Assembly (NCBI RefSeq): GCF_020733705.1 | Contig: NZ_JAJFZM010000001.1 | Location: 1,984,001 to 2,048,000 of the forward strand | Reading direction: 5' to 3' | DNA from: Nocardia australiensis | GTDB taxonomy: Bacteria; Actinomycetota; Actinomycetes; Mycobacteriales; Mycobacteriaceae | DNA: 64,000 nucleotides | Shown here: positions 56,928 through 64,000 of the stretch, piece after piece | Position numbering within the stretch: the stretch's first letter is position 1 | Layout: each line of letters begins with the position of its first letter | The notes under the pieces: generated by a model | Told to the model about the DNA's origin: nothing | Seen by the model: only the letters and a program-made list of their open reading frames with translations | The model's database searches: none | Translations under genes and position numbers: made by a program

Positions 56928-58098
56928 ACAGGGTATCTCGGGCCGCGCGGCCATTGCTGGTATCGGCGCCACCGATTTTTCCAAGGACTCCGGCCGTAGC
57001 GAATTGCGGTTGGCCGCCGAGGCGGTCACCGCTGCCCTCGCCGACGCGGGGCTCACACCCGCCGATGTCGACGGGCTGACAACGTTCACCATGGATACCA
57101 ATACCCAAGCGGCGGTCGCCCGCGCGGTGGGCATTCCGCAGCTGAAATTCTTCAGCCACATCGGTTATGGCGGTGGTGCCGCGTGCGCCACCGTCCAGCA
57201 GGCCGCGATGGCGGTCGCTACCGGCGTCGCGGATGTGGTGGTCGCCTATCGCGCGTTCAACGAGCGTTCGGTATCGCGTTTCGGCCAATTCTCCACGGCC
57301 TTGGCCACCGCGCCGACCTCATCGGGCATCGATGCCGGTTGGTCGTATCCGCAGGGACTGGGCACGCCCGCGGCCCAAGTGGCCATGGTCGCCCGCCGCT
57401 ACATGCACGTATACGGGGCGACGAGTGAGGATTTCGGTCGGGTCGCCGTCGCCGATCGCAAGCATGCCGCGGTGAATCCGAATGCCTTCTTTTACGGCAA
57501 GCCGATATCGCTGGAGGATCACCAGAATTCGCGCTGGATCGCCGAACCGCTACATCTGCTCGACTGCTGCCAGGAGTCCGATGGTGGTGTCGCGATCGTG
57601 GTCACCAGCGTCGAACGCGCCCGTGACCTGCCGCAGCGTCCGGCTGTAATCGCCGCTGCCGCACAGGGTTCCGGTGCCGATCAATACGTAATGACCAGCT
57701 ATTACCGCGACGCTCTCACCGGACTTCCGGAGATGGGTCTGGTCGGCGAACAACTCTGGGCTCAGAGCGGTCTGCGACCCGAGGATATGCAGGCCGCGAT
57801 TCTTTACGACCACTTCACCCCGTTCGTTCTCATGCAATTGGAGGAACTCGGCTTCTGTGGTCGCGGCGAAGCCCGGGATTTCATAGCCGACGGCGCGATA
57901 GAACTCGGTGGCAGACTGCCGCTGAACACGCACGGTGGCCAACTGGGGGAGGCGTATATCCACGGCATGAACGGCATCGCCGAGGCCGTCCGCCAAATCC
58001 GTGGCACCTCGGTAAACACCGTCGAGAATGTGCGGAATATCCTGGTTACCGCGGGCACCGGCGTCCCGACCTCTGGGCTGGTCCTCAGCGCCAACTGA
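56920..58098 (+). CDS. ltp2: steroid side-chain retro-aldolase Ltp2
   Basis: A 392-residue thiolase-fold protein (SCP-x/Ltp family). Markers are AIAGIGATDFSKDSGRSELR, SHIGYGGGAACATVQQAAMA, YDHFTPFVLMQLEELGFCG and NTHGGQLGEAYIHG. With the DUF35 domain of ChsH2 it releases propionyl-CoA from the hydrated side chain, giving androstenedione. I choose ATG 56920 over 56905 because the conserved homology begins right after it. It is the last gene of the operon. Confidence 0.94.
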   Translation: MTEQGISGRAAIAGIGATDFSKDSGRSELRLAAEAVTAALADAGLTPADVDGLTTFTMDTNTQAAVARAVGIPQLKFFSHIGYGGGAACATVQQAAMAVATGVADVVVAYRAFNERSVSRFGQFSTALATAPTSSGIDAGWSYPQGLGTPAAQVAMVARRYMHVYGATSEDFGRVAVADRKHAAVNPNAFFYGKPISLEDHQNSRWIAEPLHLLDCCQESDGGVAIVVTSVERARDLPQRPAVIAAAAQGSGADQYVMTSYYRDALTGLPEMGLVGEQLWAQSGLRPEDMQAAILYDHFTPFVLMQLEELGFCGRGEARDFIADGAIELGGRLPLNTHGGQLGEAYIHGMNGIAEAVRQIRGTSVNTVENVRNILVTAGTGVPTSGLVLSAN

Positions 58099-58120
58099 GC
58101 CGCGCCGGAGGAGGAGCTAC

Positions 58121-58573
58121 ATGGTCGCGCGGCACCTCGTCGACGTGCACGTTCTGCTGATACGCGACGGCGGGCTCCTGCTCAGCCGCCGTCGCGGTGA
58201 CGACGAGTTCGACGGCCTGTGGCACCTGCCCGCCGGCAAGCTCGAAGCGGGGGAGCCCGCCGCCGCCGGGGCGGTGCGGGAGGCGCGCGAGGAGGTCGGT
58301 GTCGTCATCGACCCAGCGGACCTGCGCCTGATCCACACCGCCCACGTGGTCGGCTCGGGCCACGAACCCCGGCTCGGCCTATTTTTCGAGGCGCCGCGCT
58401 GGACCGGTGAGCCGACCAACCGAGAGCCGGACAAATGCTATGAACTCCAATGGTTTCCGCTCGACGCATTGCCGTACGACTCGCTCATCCGCTATCCCGC
58501 GGCCGGCATCCGCGCGTATTTCAGCGGTATCGCCTACAGCGAGTTCGGCTGGGCGAGCGGCGGCCGTCAGTAG
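58121..58573 (+). CDS. NUDIX hydrolase
   Basis: A 150-residue Nudix enzyme. The box is complete: G-x5-E-x7-REVxEExGV seen as GKLEAGEPAAAG followed by AVREAREEVGV. Such enzymes clean up or regulate nucleoside diphosphate derivatives. GGAGGAGGAG lies 4 nt before the ATG, a strong ribosome site. It follows ltp2 by 22 nt on the same strand and may be read through from the cholesterol operon, although its function need not be related. Confidence 0.9.
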   Translation: MVARHLVDVHVLLIRDGGLLLSRRRGDDEFDGLWHLPAGKLEAGEPAAAGAVREAREEVGVVIDPADLRLIHTAHVVGSGHEPRLGLFFEAPRWTGEPTNREPDKCYELQWFPLDALPYDSLIRYPAAGIRAYFSGIAYSEFGWASGGRQ

Positions 58574-58786
58574 CAGCCGCGCACGCCGGACACCGACCAG
58601 ACCTCGGTGGTCACACCGTTTTTCGGCCGAAGGATATCGGTTCCGCTGACGGCGATGGTCGCACTGTCGGGACCGGTGAACTTCGCGCCGTACGGCCGTG
58701 CCACGAATTCGGTTCGGCTGTCATCCATTTCGATGACCGGTTCGCCCTCCGGTGTGAAGACCAGCCCGGAATTGAAGGCCAGGTCA
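58567..58786 (-). pseudogene. C-terminal relic of an unidentified gene
   Basis: About 72 codons read in one minus-strand frame to TGA 58567-58569, with strong third-position GC and protein-like composition (LAFNSGLVFTPEGEPVIEMD, then RPYGAKFTGPD, NGVTTEVWSV). No start codon precedes it; upstream the frame enters the TetR gene out of frame at 58784. I do not recognise the family. It is best explained as the 3' end of a gene whose 5' part was deleted when the TetR gene became its neighbour. It overlaps the Nudix stop by 7 nt. Confidence 0.5.
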
Positions 58787-59377
58787 GCTGCCCGCGTGGG
58801 CGGCCTCGAGATAGATCGACAGCACGGCTGCGAGTTGGTTGATGCTCTCCGGCGTGTCGGTTGGAAAGTCGGCGCGGGCGCCGGCGAAGCGATCGAATAC
58901 CGCGCCCTCGATGACGGCGATGAAATCGGCCGCGGCTACCGCTGGGTCGGCGGCGCCGATGGCTTGGAAAAGAGTTCGGGCACGTTCGGTCGAGAACAGG
59001 CTGTTGGCCAGCTGGGCGTGCAGATCGGTGTCGGCGAGGCGGTCGATGATGAGTGCGTGCCGGACAATCAGGTGATGGCGGCGTTCGGTCAGGAGCCGGT
59101 CGAGCCACGCGGCGATGTCATGTGCGGTGTTATCGAGGTCGATGGGGCCGGTTGCCGGAAACTGGGCGGCGACGAAATCCTCGCGGGAGCGGGTGGTGAT
59201 CCGCGCGGCGATGGCTGTGATCAACGCGGGTTTGGTGCGGAAGTAGTACGAGGTAGATCCGGCAGGCAGGTCGAGCTCGGTGTCGAGAGCGCGATGGGTG
59301 AGCGCGCGGATGCCGTGGGTGGCGATCAGGTCGATGGCGGCGTCGACGATCAGCGTGCGTCGGTCTGTTGTGGACAT
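58784..59377 (-). CDS. TetR-family transcriptional regulator
   Basis: A 197-residue TetR regulator. The N-terminal HTH reads TLIVDAAIDLIATHGIRALT, then PAGSTSYYFRTKPALI; the C-terminal helical domain (TetR_C type) contains LLTERRHHLIVRHALIIDRL. The start ATG 59377 has AGGAGAGG 5 nt upstream. It is divergent from the ZapE-like ATPase across 63 nt that contain a perfect 12-bp palindrome, the probable operator for both genes. The ligand is unknown. Confidence 0.9.
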   Translation of the reverse strand: MSTTDRRTLIVDAAIDLIATHGIRALTHRALDTELDLPAGSTSYYFRTKPALITAIAARITTRSREDFVAAQFPATGPIDLDNTAHDIAAWLDRLLTERRHHLIVRHALIIDRLADTDLHAQLANSLFSTERARTLFQAIGAADPAVAAADFIAVIEGAVFDRFAGARADFPTDTPESINQLAAVLSIYLEAAHAGS

Positions 59378-59404
59378 CGTCACCTCTCCTGGCGGCCTTA
59401 ACCT

Positions 59405-59430
59405 CTTTCCTCTACAACTGTAGAGGAAAG
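59405..59430. promoter_or_regulatory. probable TetR operator between TetR and zapE genes
   Basis: CTTTCCTCTACA-AC-TGTAGAGGAAAG is a perfect 12-bp inverted repeat with a 2-nt centre. A further AACCTC (59400-59405) and GAGGTT (59432-59437) extend it with one base of slippage, so almost the whole intergenic region is palindromic. The right side also supplies the zapE ribosome site GGGAGG. Confidence 0.75.
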
Positions 59431-59440
59431 GGAGGTTGTG

Positions 59441-60529
59441 GTGAATATCGGTGCGATCGAATTGGATGCCGACCAGGCGCGAGCGGCAGCCCGGCTCGAT
59501 GAACTCCTCGACCGCCACGGTCGGCCGGTCAAACGTCACCGTGGCATCTATCTGCACGGTCGACCCGGCCGCGGCAAGACCATGGTCATGAACCAATTCT
59601 TCGGCAGCGTCACCTCGAACCGCAAGCACCGATTCCACTTCCACGCCTTCTTCGCTCGATTGACCGCCCTGCGAGCCGAATCCGGAGCCATCGACCGCGC
59701 TATCGATACCCTGCTCGGTGACGCCCGGTTGGTGTGCTTCGACGAATTCCACGTGCACGACATCGGCGACGCCATGCTGATCACCCGCGTGCTCGACGCG
59801 CTGTTCGCCCGCGGCATCGTGCTGGTGGTGACCTCCAACTATCCGCCGGAAAAACTGCTACCCAACCCGCTGTTCCACGACAGGTTCTTACCGACAATTG
59901 CCCGCATCGTCGCCAATCTGGAAGTGGTCTCCGTGGACGGTCCGCTCGACTACCGCACCCGAGTTCCGCGCGACCCAGCGGCCACCGGCTTTCGGGCCGG
60001 ACGGTACCTGGTCGGCGCCGAATCGGCCCTCTGGCGCCACGCTGTCATTGCCGCCGACGGTGAATCGGACCGCCGCGGTGGTGCCGTCGTGGCCCCGGCG
60101 CCGGGCCGGGCGGGGATGAACGTCGCGAGCACGCGTGTCGGCGAGCCTCACCCCGATGGCGGCCCTGAGGTAGTGGTCGGCGCACGTCGCGTTCACGCTC
60201 GCTCCGTCGAAGGTGCCGCGATCGTATTCGATTTCGCGAAGCTGTGTGGCACGCCGACCTCGTCGGCGGACTATGTCGAACTCGCCCAACGGTTTTCGAC
60301 CTGGACCCTGTGTGATGTACCCGCCCTCCGTGCGGTGGCTGTTGATTGGGTCATGCGACTGGTGAACCTCATCGATGTGCTCTACGACGCGGATCTTTCG
60401 CTCACCGTCTCGGCCCGTGTGCCATTGGCCGATCTGGTGGCGGATATCGCCCTCCCCGATATCTCGCGCACAGCCAGCCGGTTGAGCGAGCTCGACCAGT
60501 TGGGCGACCCTCTCGGTCGCGGCGCGTAG
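59441..60529 (+). CDS. zapE: AFG1/ZapE-family ATPase
   Basis: A 362-residue AFG1-like AAA ATPase. Walker A is GRPGRGKTM (about residues 41-49), Walker B VCFDEFHVHD, and the sensor VTSNYPPEKLLPN and C-terminal FDFAKLCGTP segment are typical. In E. coli ZapE modulates FtsZ rings under stress; in actinobacteria its role is unclear. Of two tandem GTGs (59438 and 59441) the second has better spacing from GGGAGG (59430-59435). Control by a dedicated TetR regulator is unusual for this gene. Confidence 0.88.
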   Translation: MNIGAIELDADQARAAARLDELLDRHGRPVKRHRGIYLHGRPGRGKTMVMNQFFGSVTSNRKHRFHFHAFFARLTALRAESGAIDRAIDTLLGDARLVCFDEFHVHDIGDAMLITRVLDALFARGIVLVVTSNYPPEKLLPNPLFHDRFLPTIARIVANLEVVSVDGPLDYRTRVPRDPAATGFRAGRYLVGAESALWRHAVIAADGESDRRGGAVVAPAPGRAGMNVASTRVGEPHPDGGPEVVVGARRVHARSVEGAAIVFDFAKLCGTPTSSADYVELAQRFSTWTLCDVPALRAVAVDWVMRLVNLIDVLYDADLSLTVSARVPLADLVADIALPDISRTASRLSELDQLGDPLGRGA

Positions 60530-60909
60530 CGATCCGGCTAAACCTGGTCGCACAGCAAATATCGGCTGTTTTGAAACGTCGCGCGGTTGAGCGAGCCGGG
60601 CAATAAGACGCCGGATCAGACCGGCCGCCAGCAGTCGGGCCCGGGCGGTCGTGCCACGGACGAAGTCCGGGCGAGGCTACGTCGATGCAGTCGCGTGCGG
60701 TAGCCGGATAGGTGCTGTCACAAGTTTTGGGCGCGGGGTTTGTGAGGCCGCCCGAACTGCTGTAATGCGTTCGCGCCGGGCCGGTCGAAGGCATGGTAGT
60801 ACGGGATAGACAAGACGTATTCCTAAGTATTCGATTCGCTCTCGAGCAGACCGTTCGGCGTGTAACGATGTGGCTGTTTTGTGCAGTACTCAGATGTGGC
60901 GGTAACGGA
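60530..60909. other. 380-nt intergenic region
   Basis: No gene is supported. The in-frame ATGs at 60793 and 60868 would extend the DUF4129-like protein by unconserved residues. I see no clear terminator for zapE and no well-spaced promoter; the stretch around 60800-60835 is AT-richer and may hold the promoter of the downstream cluster. Confidence 0.4.
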
Positions 60910-61854
60910 GTGGCAGGGTCGCGAGCGCCGATATTGCGCATGATCGTGCTGATTACGCTGCTTGCGATTGCGGCGATGTCGTTGCGCGGGCACATTCCGG
61001 GGGCGACCCAGACTTCAGACCATCAGTCGACGCCTTCCGCGCTGGCAGTGGCCTTGATGCCGGTGTTGCTGACGGTGTCGGTGGTCATCCTGCTGGCCGG
61101 TGTGATTGCCAGCCAGCATCGGCTACCGCTGGCGATGCCCGAACCCGAACGTGGCAGTGCGGAGCAACGATGGCGCCTCGGCAAATTCGGCCTGCTGATA
61201 CTGGCCGTGCTTGCTGGTTTCTCGCTGCTGATCGCGGCGGCCACGGCGCTGATTTTCGTCGGCCGTGGCCGGGAGACCACGACCGCCACGACCGCGCCGC
61301 CGTCCGGCTCGCCCCGGCCTACCGGCGAAATCGTCACCACCGCGCCGGCACCGAATCCGGCCGGCGAGCCCGCGCAGCTGACCGGGATAGCGCTATGGCT
61401 GGCCGTGGTCGCGGCCGGGGTGCTGGTAGCGGTTGCTCTGGTCGGACTGGTCGTGGTCGCCATGACAGCGCGCGGCAAGCCAGCGACGGTGCCCGCGCCG
61501 CCCCCGCCCGCCGCACCGACGACGGGTTCGCTGGCCAGGGCGGCCGAAATGGGCCTGGCCGCCATGAATGTGCCGGGCCAGGATCCGCGAACCGCGATCA
61601 TCGCCTGTTACGTCGCCATGGAGAACGGCCTGTCCTTCGACCGCTCGGCCGCCCCACTGGCCTCGGACACCCCGATGGAGGTGCTGGCACGCGCCTTCGA
61701 ACGGGGTGCCCTGCACGACGCGTCGGCCAGGGAACTGGTCGCATTGTTCGAGGAGGCCAGGTTCAGCCCGCACTCGATGCTGGAGTGGCAGCGGATGCGT
61801 GCCGAACAACTTCTGCGCATCGTGTTGGCCGATCTGCAGGGAGAAATGGTATGA
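60910..61854 (+). CDS. DUF4129-like membrane protein
   Basis: A 314-residue protein with three transmembrane helices (about residues 10-27, 40-62 and 98-120 with another near 160-185) and a cytoplasmic C-terminal domain (AIIACYVAMENGLSFDRSAA, then EARFSPHSML and RMRAEQLLRIV) that matches the DUF4129 domain. Such proteins accompany MoxR ATPases and DUF58 proteins. The GTG at 60910 is my preferred start. The stop overlaps the next gene (ATGA). Confidence 0.82.
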   Translation: MAGSRAPILRMIVLITLLAIAAMSLRGHIPGATQTSDHQSTPSALAVALMPVLLTVSVVILLAGVIASQHRLPLAMPEPERGSAEQRWRLGKFGLLILAVLAGFSLLIAAATALIFVGRGRETTTATTAPPSGSPRPTGEIVTTAPAPNPAGEPAQLTGIALWLAVVAAGVLVAVALVGLVVVAMTARGKPATVPAPPPPAAPTTGSLARAAEMGLAAMNVPGQDPRTAIIACYVAMENGLSFDRSAAPLASDTPMEVLARAFERGALHDASARELVALFEEARFSPHSMLEWQRMRAEQLLRIVLADLQGEMV

Positions 61855-62345
61855 GCCGCATGGGAATTGTGGTCGTCGCGGTGTTACTCATCGGGTTGAT
61901 CGAGCTCGCCGCGGTCCGCGAGGCACGCGGCACGATGCTGATAACCTGCGGAATCCCAGTGGCACTGGCCTTTATCGCGCTGGTCTGGTCATTGCGGGAA
62001 CACTCAGTGCAGCCCGATACCGACCCAGGCGATATCGAGAACGGTCCGGCCGAGATGCTGCACCACTGGCACGCCAGGGCGGAGATGCTGGCCGATCGCG
62101 CCGATGGCACCCGTGCTGACTGGGATCGTCACCTTCGTCCGTTGCTGGCCAAGGAATTCGAGTTGTCCACAGGCATGCGGGTCGCGAAGAACCGCAAAGC
62201 GACCGAGGCCGCGGGGGTATTGCAGTTCGGCCCGGAGCTGTGGCTCTGGGTGGATCCGGCGAACTCGGCACTGCGTGATCAGACGACTCGGGCACCGGGG
62301 CGGGCGGCACTGGATGAAATCCTGCGACGCCTTCAGAGAATGTGA
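61851..62345 (+). CDS. hypothetical membrane protein of the MoxR cluster
   Basis: A 164-residue protein with two N-terminal transmembrane helices (about residues 3-22 and 30-48) and a soluble C-terminal domain of about 110 residues (MLHHWHARAEMLADRADGTR, then LRPLLAKEFELSTGMR and GPELWLWVDP). I recognise no named family, but this gene type recurs between DUF4129 and MoxR genes in actinobacteria. It overlaps both neighbours by 4 nt, so it is an integral part of the cluster. Confidence 0.75.
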   Translation: MSRMGIVVVAVLLIGLIELAAVREARGTMLITCGIPVALAFIALVWSLREHSVQPDTDPGDIENGPAEMLHHWHARAEMLADRADGTRADWDRHLRPLLAKEFELSTGMRVAKNRKATEAAGVLQFGPELWLWVDPANSALRDQTTRAPGRAALDEILRRLQRM

Positions 62346-63337
62346 AATGGGTTGAGACAAGTGCGAGTAGACAAATGACGATGCCGATGGACGCGACCGT
62401 CCAGCGCAGCGACGCGGTGCTCCGGGAACTGTCCCGGGTCATCGTCGGCAAGCGCGACGAGTTGCAGCTGATCATGATCGCCGTACTATCCGGCGGTCAC
62501 GTTCTGATCGAGGACCTACCCGGCCTCGGTAAAACACTTATCGCCAGATCCTTCGCGGCCGCGCTCGGCCTGGAATTCACGCGCGTGCAGTTCACACCGG
62601 ATCTGCTACCCGCCGACCTCCTCGGCTCCACCATCTACGACATGTCCACGGGCCGGTTCACCTTCCGGCGCGGGCCGGTGTTCACCAATGTGCTGCTCGC
62701 CGACGAAATCAACCGGACCCCACCGAAAACGCAGGCCGCGCTGCTGGAGGCGATGGCCGAGGGGCAGGTCAGCATGGATGGTGAAACCTTCATGCTGCCA
62801 CAGCCTTTCATCGTGCTGGCCACCGACAATCCGATCGAATATGAGGGCACCTATCCGTTACCGGAGGCGCAGCTCGACCGCTTCGCGATCCAGTTGCGCC
62901 TTGGCTATCTGTCCGAGCACGACGAAACACAAATGATCCGCCGCCGCTTGGAGCGCGGCGCGATACCGCCGACGGTGGGGCAGGTCGTGGACGCGAACGG
63001 GTTGCTGGAGATGCGGCAATCGGTCGAGTTCGTCACCGTGCATCCCGATGTGGTCAGTTATGTGGTCGCGCTGGCCGCCGCGACGCGCGGGCATCCACAG
63101 GTGGAGGTCGGTGCCAGTCCGCGCGCCGAACTGGATCTGGTGCAGATGGCGCGGGCGCGGGCGCTGTTGCTCGGGCGCGATTACGTGATCCCGGAGGACG
63201 TCAAGGCGCTCGCCGTTGCGGCGATGGCGCACCGGATCACGCTGCGACCGGAGATGTGGGTGCGCCGGATTCGCGGCGAGGATATCGTCACGGAGCTATT
63301 ACGTCGCCTTCCGGTTCCGCGCGCGTCGGTGAGGTGA
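62342..63337 (+). CDS. MoxR-family AAA+ ATPase
   Basis: A 331-residue MoxR ATPase. Walker A is EDLPGLGKTL, Walker B VLLADEINRTPPKTQAALLE, and sensor regions DNPIEYEGTYPLPEAQLDRF are present. MoxR proteins act as chaperones for assembly of partner proteins with DUF58 or VWA domains; both DUF58 and DUF4129 genes flank it. The GTG at 62342 overlaps the preceding stop (GTGA); ATG 62375 is an alternative. Confidence 0.92.
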   Translation: MKWVETSASRQMTMPMDATVQRSDAVLRELSRVIVGKRDELQLIMIAVLSGGHVLIEDLPGLGKTLIARSFAAALGLEFTRVQFTPDLLPADLLGSTIYDMSTGRFTFRRGPVFTNVLLADEINRTPPKTQAALLEAMAEGQVSMDGETFMLPQPFIVLATDNPIEYEGTYPLPEAQLDRFAIQLRLGYLSEHDETQMIRRRLERGAIPPTVGQVVDANGLLEMRQSVEFVTVHPDVVSYVVALAAATRGHPQVEVGASPRAELDLVQMARARALLLGRDYVIPEDVKALAVAAMAHRITLRPEMWVRRIRGEDIVTELLRRLPVPRASVR

Positions 63338-63347
63338 GTCCTCGACC

Positions 63348-64000
63348 ATGACCCATCGCGATGGGAGCACCACGGTAGACGCCGAATTGCGGTGGCGGCC
63401 CGCGCCATTGGTTTACATGCTCGCCGGGTGTGCGGCGGCGGCGTTGGTGCTGGCCGTGGTCTTCGGCAAATGGCAGCTGGTGGTCTTCGCCGCGCCGCTG
63501 CTCGGTGTGCTCGCGACCGCACCATGGCAGCAGTCCTCGACCAAGATCCAGGTCAACGACGGCGGAACGCTGCGCTGCTTCGAGTCGGAGGAGGTCGTGC
63601 TGACCGTGGCGGCCTCCGTCGAGGCCGGGCACGCGCTGCTGCGCATGAAACCGGACAAGGTTGCCGGACTCGGGATCGAGATCGAAGAGGCGAACGATTC
63701 CGCAGCGGCGCCCGCCGGGCTGCGGCTGGGGTTGACGGCGCAGCGCTGGGGGCGCTATCCGCTGTCGGTGCGAGTTTCCGCGCTCAGCCCGGCGGGGCTG
63801 TCGCTGGCGACCGTCGCGCTGCCCGCAGGCCAGCTGTTCGTGTACCCGATCACCGATCCACAGCGAATGCGCTTGCCGCGCACCGAACTTCCCGAGCGTC
63901 TCGGCACCCACCTCACCCGCAAACACGGGCCGGGCGTCGAATACGCCGACATCCGCGCCTACGCACCCGGTGATCAACTGCGCACCGTGAACTGGCCGGT
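63348..64000 (+). CDS. DUF58 domain protein, 3' end beyond window
   Basis: The first 217 codons of a DUF58 protein. Two transmembrane helices (about residues 22-56) are followed by a beta-rich region and the DUF58 hallmark at the window edge: RKHGPGVEYADIRAYAPGDQ then LRTVNW. It starts 10 nt after the moxR stop and would be the client of that ATPase. The remainder lies outside the window. Confidence 0.88.
   Translation, partial: MTHRDGSTTVDAELRWRPAPLVYMLAGCAAAALVLAVVFGKWQLVVFAAPLLGVLATAPWQQSSTKIQVNDGGTLRCFESEEVVLTVAASVEAGHALLRMKPDKVAGLGIEIEEANDSAAAPAGLRLGLTAQRWGRYPLSVRVSALSPAGLSLATVALPAGQLFVYPITDPQRMRLPRTELPERLGTHLTRKHGPGVEYADIRAYAPGDQLRTVNWP

Overview
This is a 64-kb, GC-rich chromosomal segment from an actinobacterium of the order Mycobacteriales, most likely Nocardia or a close relative. 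Three things point there. The gene order from ftsH (about 7.6 kb) to kstR/fadE34 (about 51 kb) is essentially a mirror image of the Mycobacterium tuberculosis Rv3610c-Rv3573c region. The nucleoid protein Lsr2, CarD, the haem-degrading monooxygenase MhuD and the cholesterol regulator KstR are all present. Several genes have actinobacterial-type leaderless promoters. I see no rRNA, tRNA, CRISPR array, prophage, integrase or insertion sequence.

Layout. 1-7.2 kb: accessory metabolism and unknowns (LysR regulator cut by the window edge, SDR plus aldehyde dehydrogenase pair divergent from a PucR-type regulator, DUF2277, DUF1266 and a PH/SHOCT-like protein). 7.6-25.7 kb: a long plus-strand housekeeping block: ftsH, folE-folP-folB-folK, DUF3180, DUF6779, a DUF2520 Rossmann protein, panC-panD-coaX, a cysteine-dioxygenase-like/rhodanese pair behind a probable cysteine attenuator, lysS, lsr2, an FHA regulator, DUF1772 and clpC. 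25.7-30.7 kb: an insertion relative to M. tuberculosis holding a VWA protein, an orphan histidine kinase, a decayed ABC-transporter ATPase, OsmC, and cbtB-cbtA under a cobalamin riboswitch. 30.9-41.2 kb: mhuD, an alpha/beta hydrolase, mutY, beta-carbonic anhydrase, a secreted or anchored protein, radA, an LpqE-like lipoprotein, carD, ispD-ispF, cysS and an rRNA 2'-O-methyltransferase. disA, usually next to radA, is missing. 41.3-50.1 kb: DUF4190, an enoyl-CoA hydratase, a serine hydrolase, a truncated MmyB-type regulator, a zinc ABC operon with a Zur-like operator, and an OtsB-GH15 fusion. 50.2-58.1 kb: kstR, divergent across a perfect KstR palindrome from fadE34-fadE28-fadE29-chsH2-chsH1-ltp2, which carries out the last part of steroid side-chain degradation. 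58.1-64 kb: Nudix, a gene relic, a TetR regulator divergent from a ZapE-like ATPase across a long palindrome, and a DUF4129/MoxR/DUF58 cluster cut by the window end.

The most interesting item is the region 17563-17707: a consensus promoter places the transcript start on the GTG of a 13-codon ORF with tandem Cys codons, followed by four mutually exclusive pairing segments ahead of a cysteine-dioxygenase-like gene. Its geometry is that of a leaderless, cysteine-sensing attenuator, but it is placed on what looks like a cysteine-catabolic gene. Starts were chosen from Shine-Dalgarno sequences, overlaps and -10 spacing. Functions rest on recognised motifs and remembered family sequences, not on database searches.
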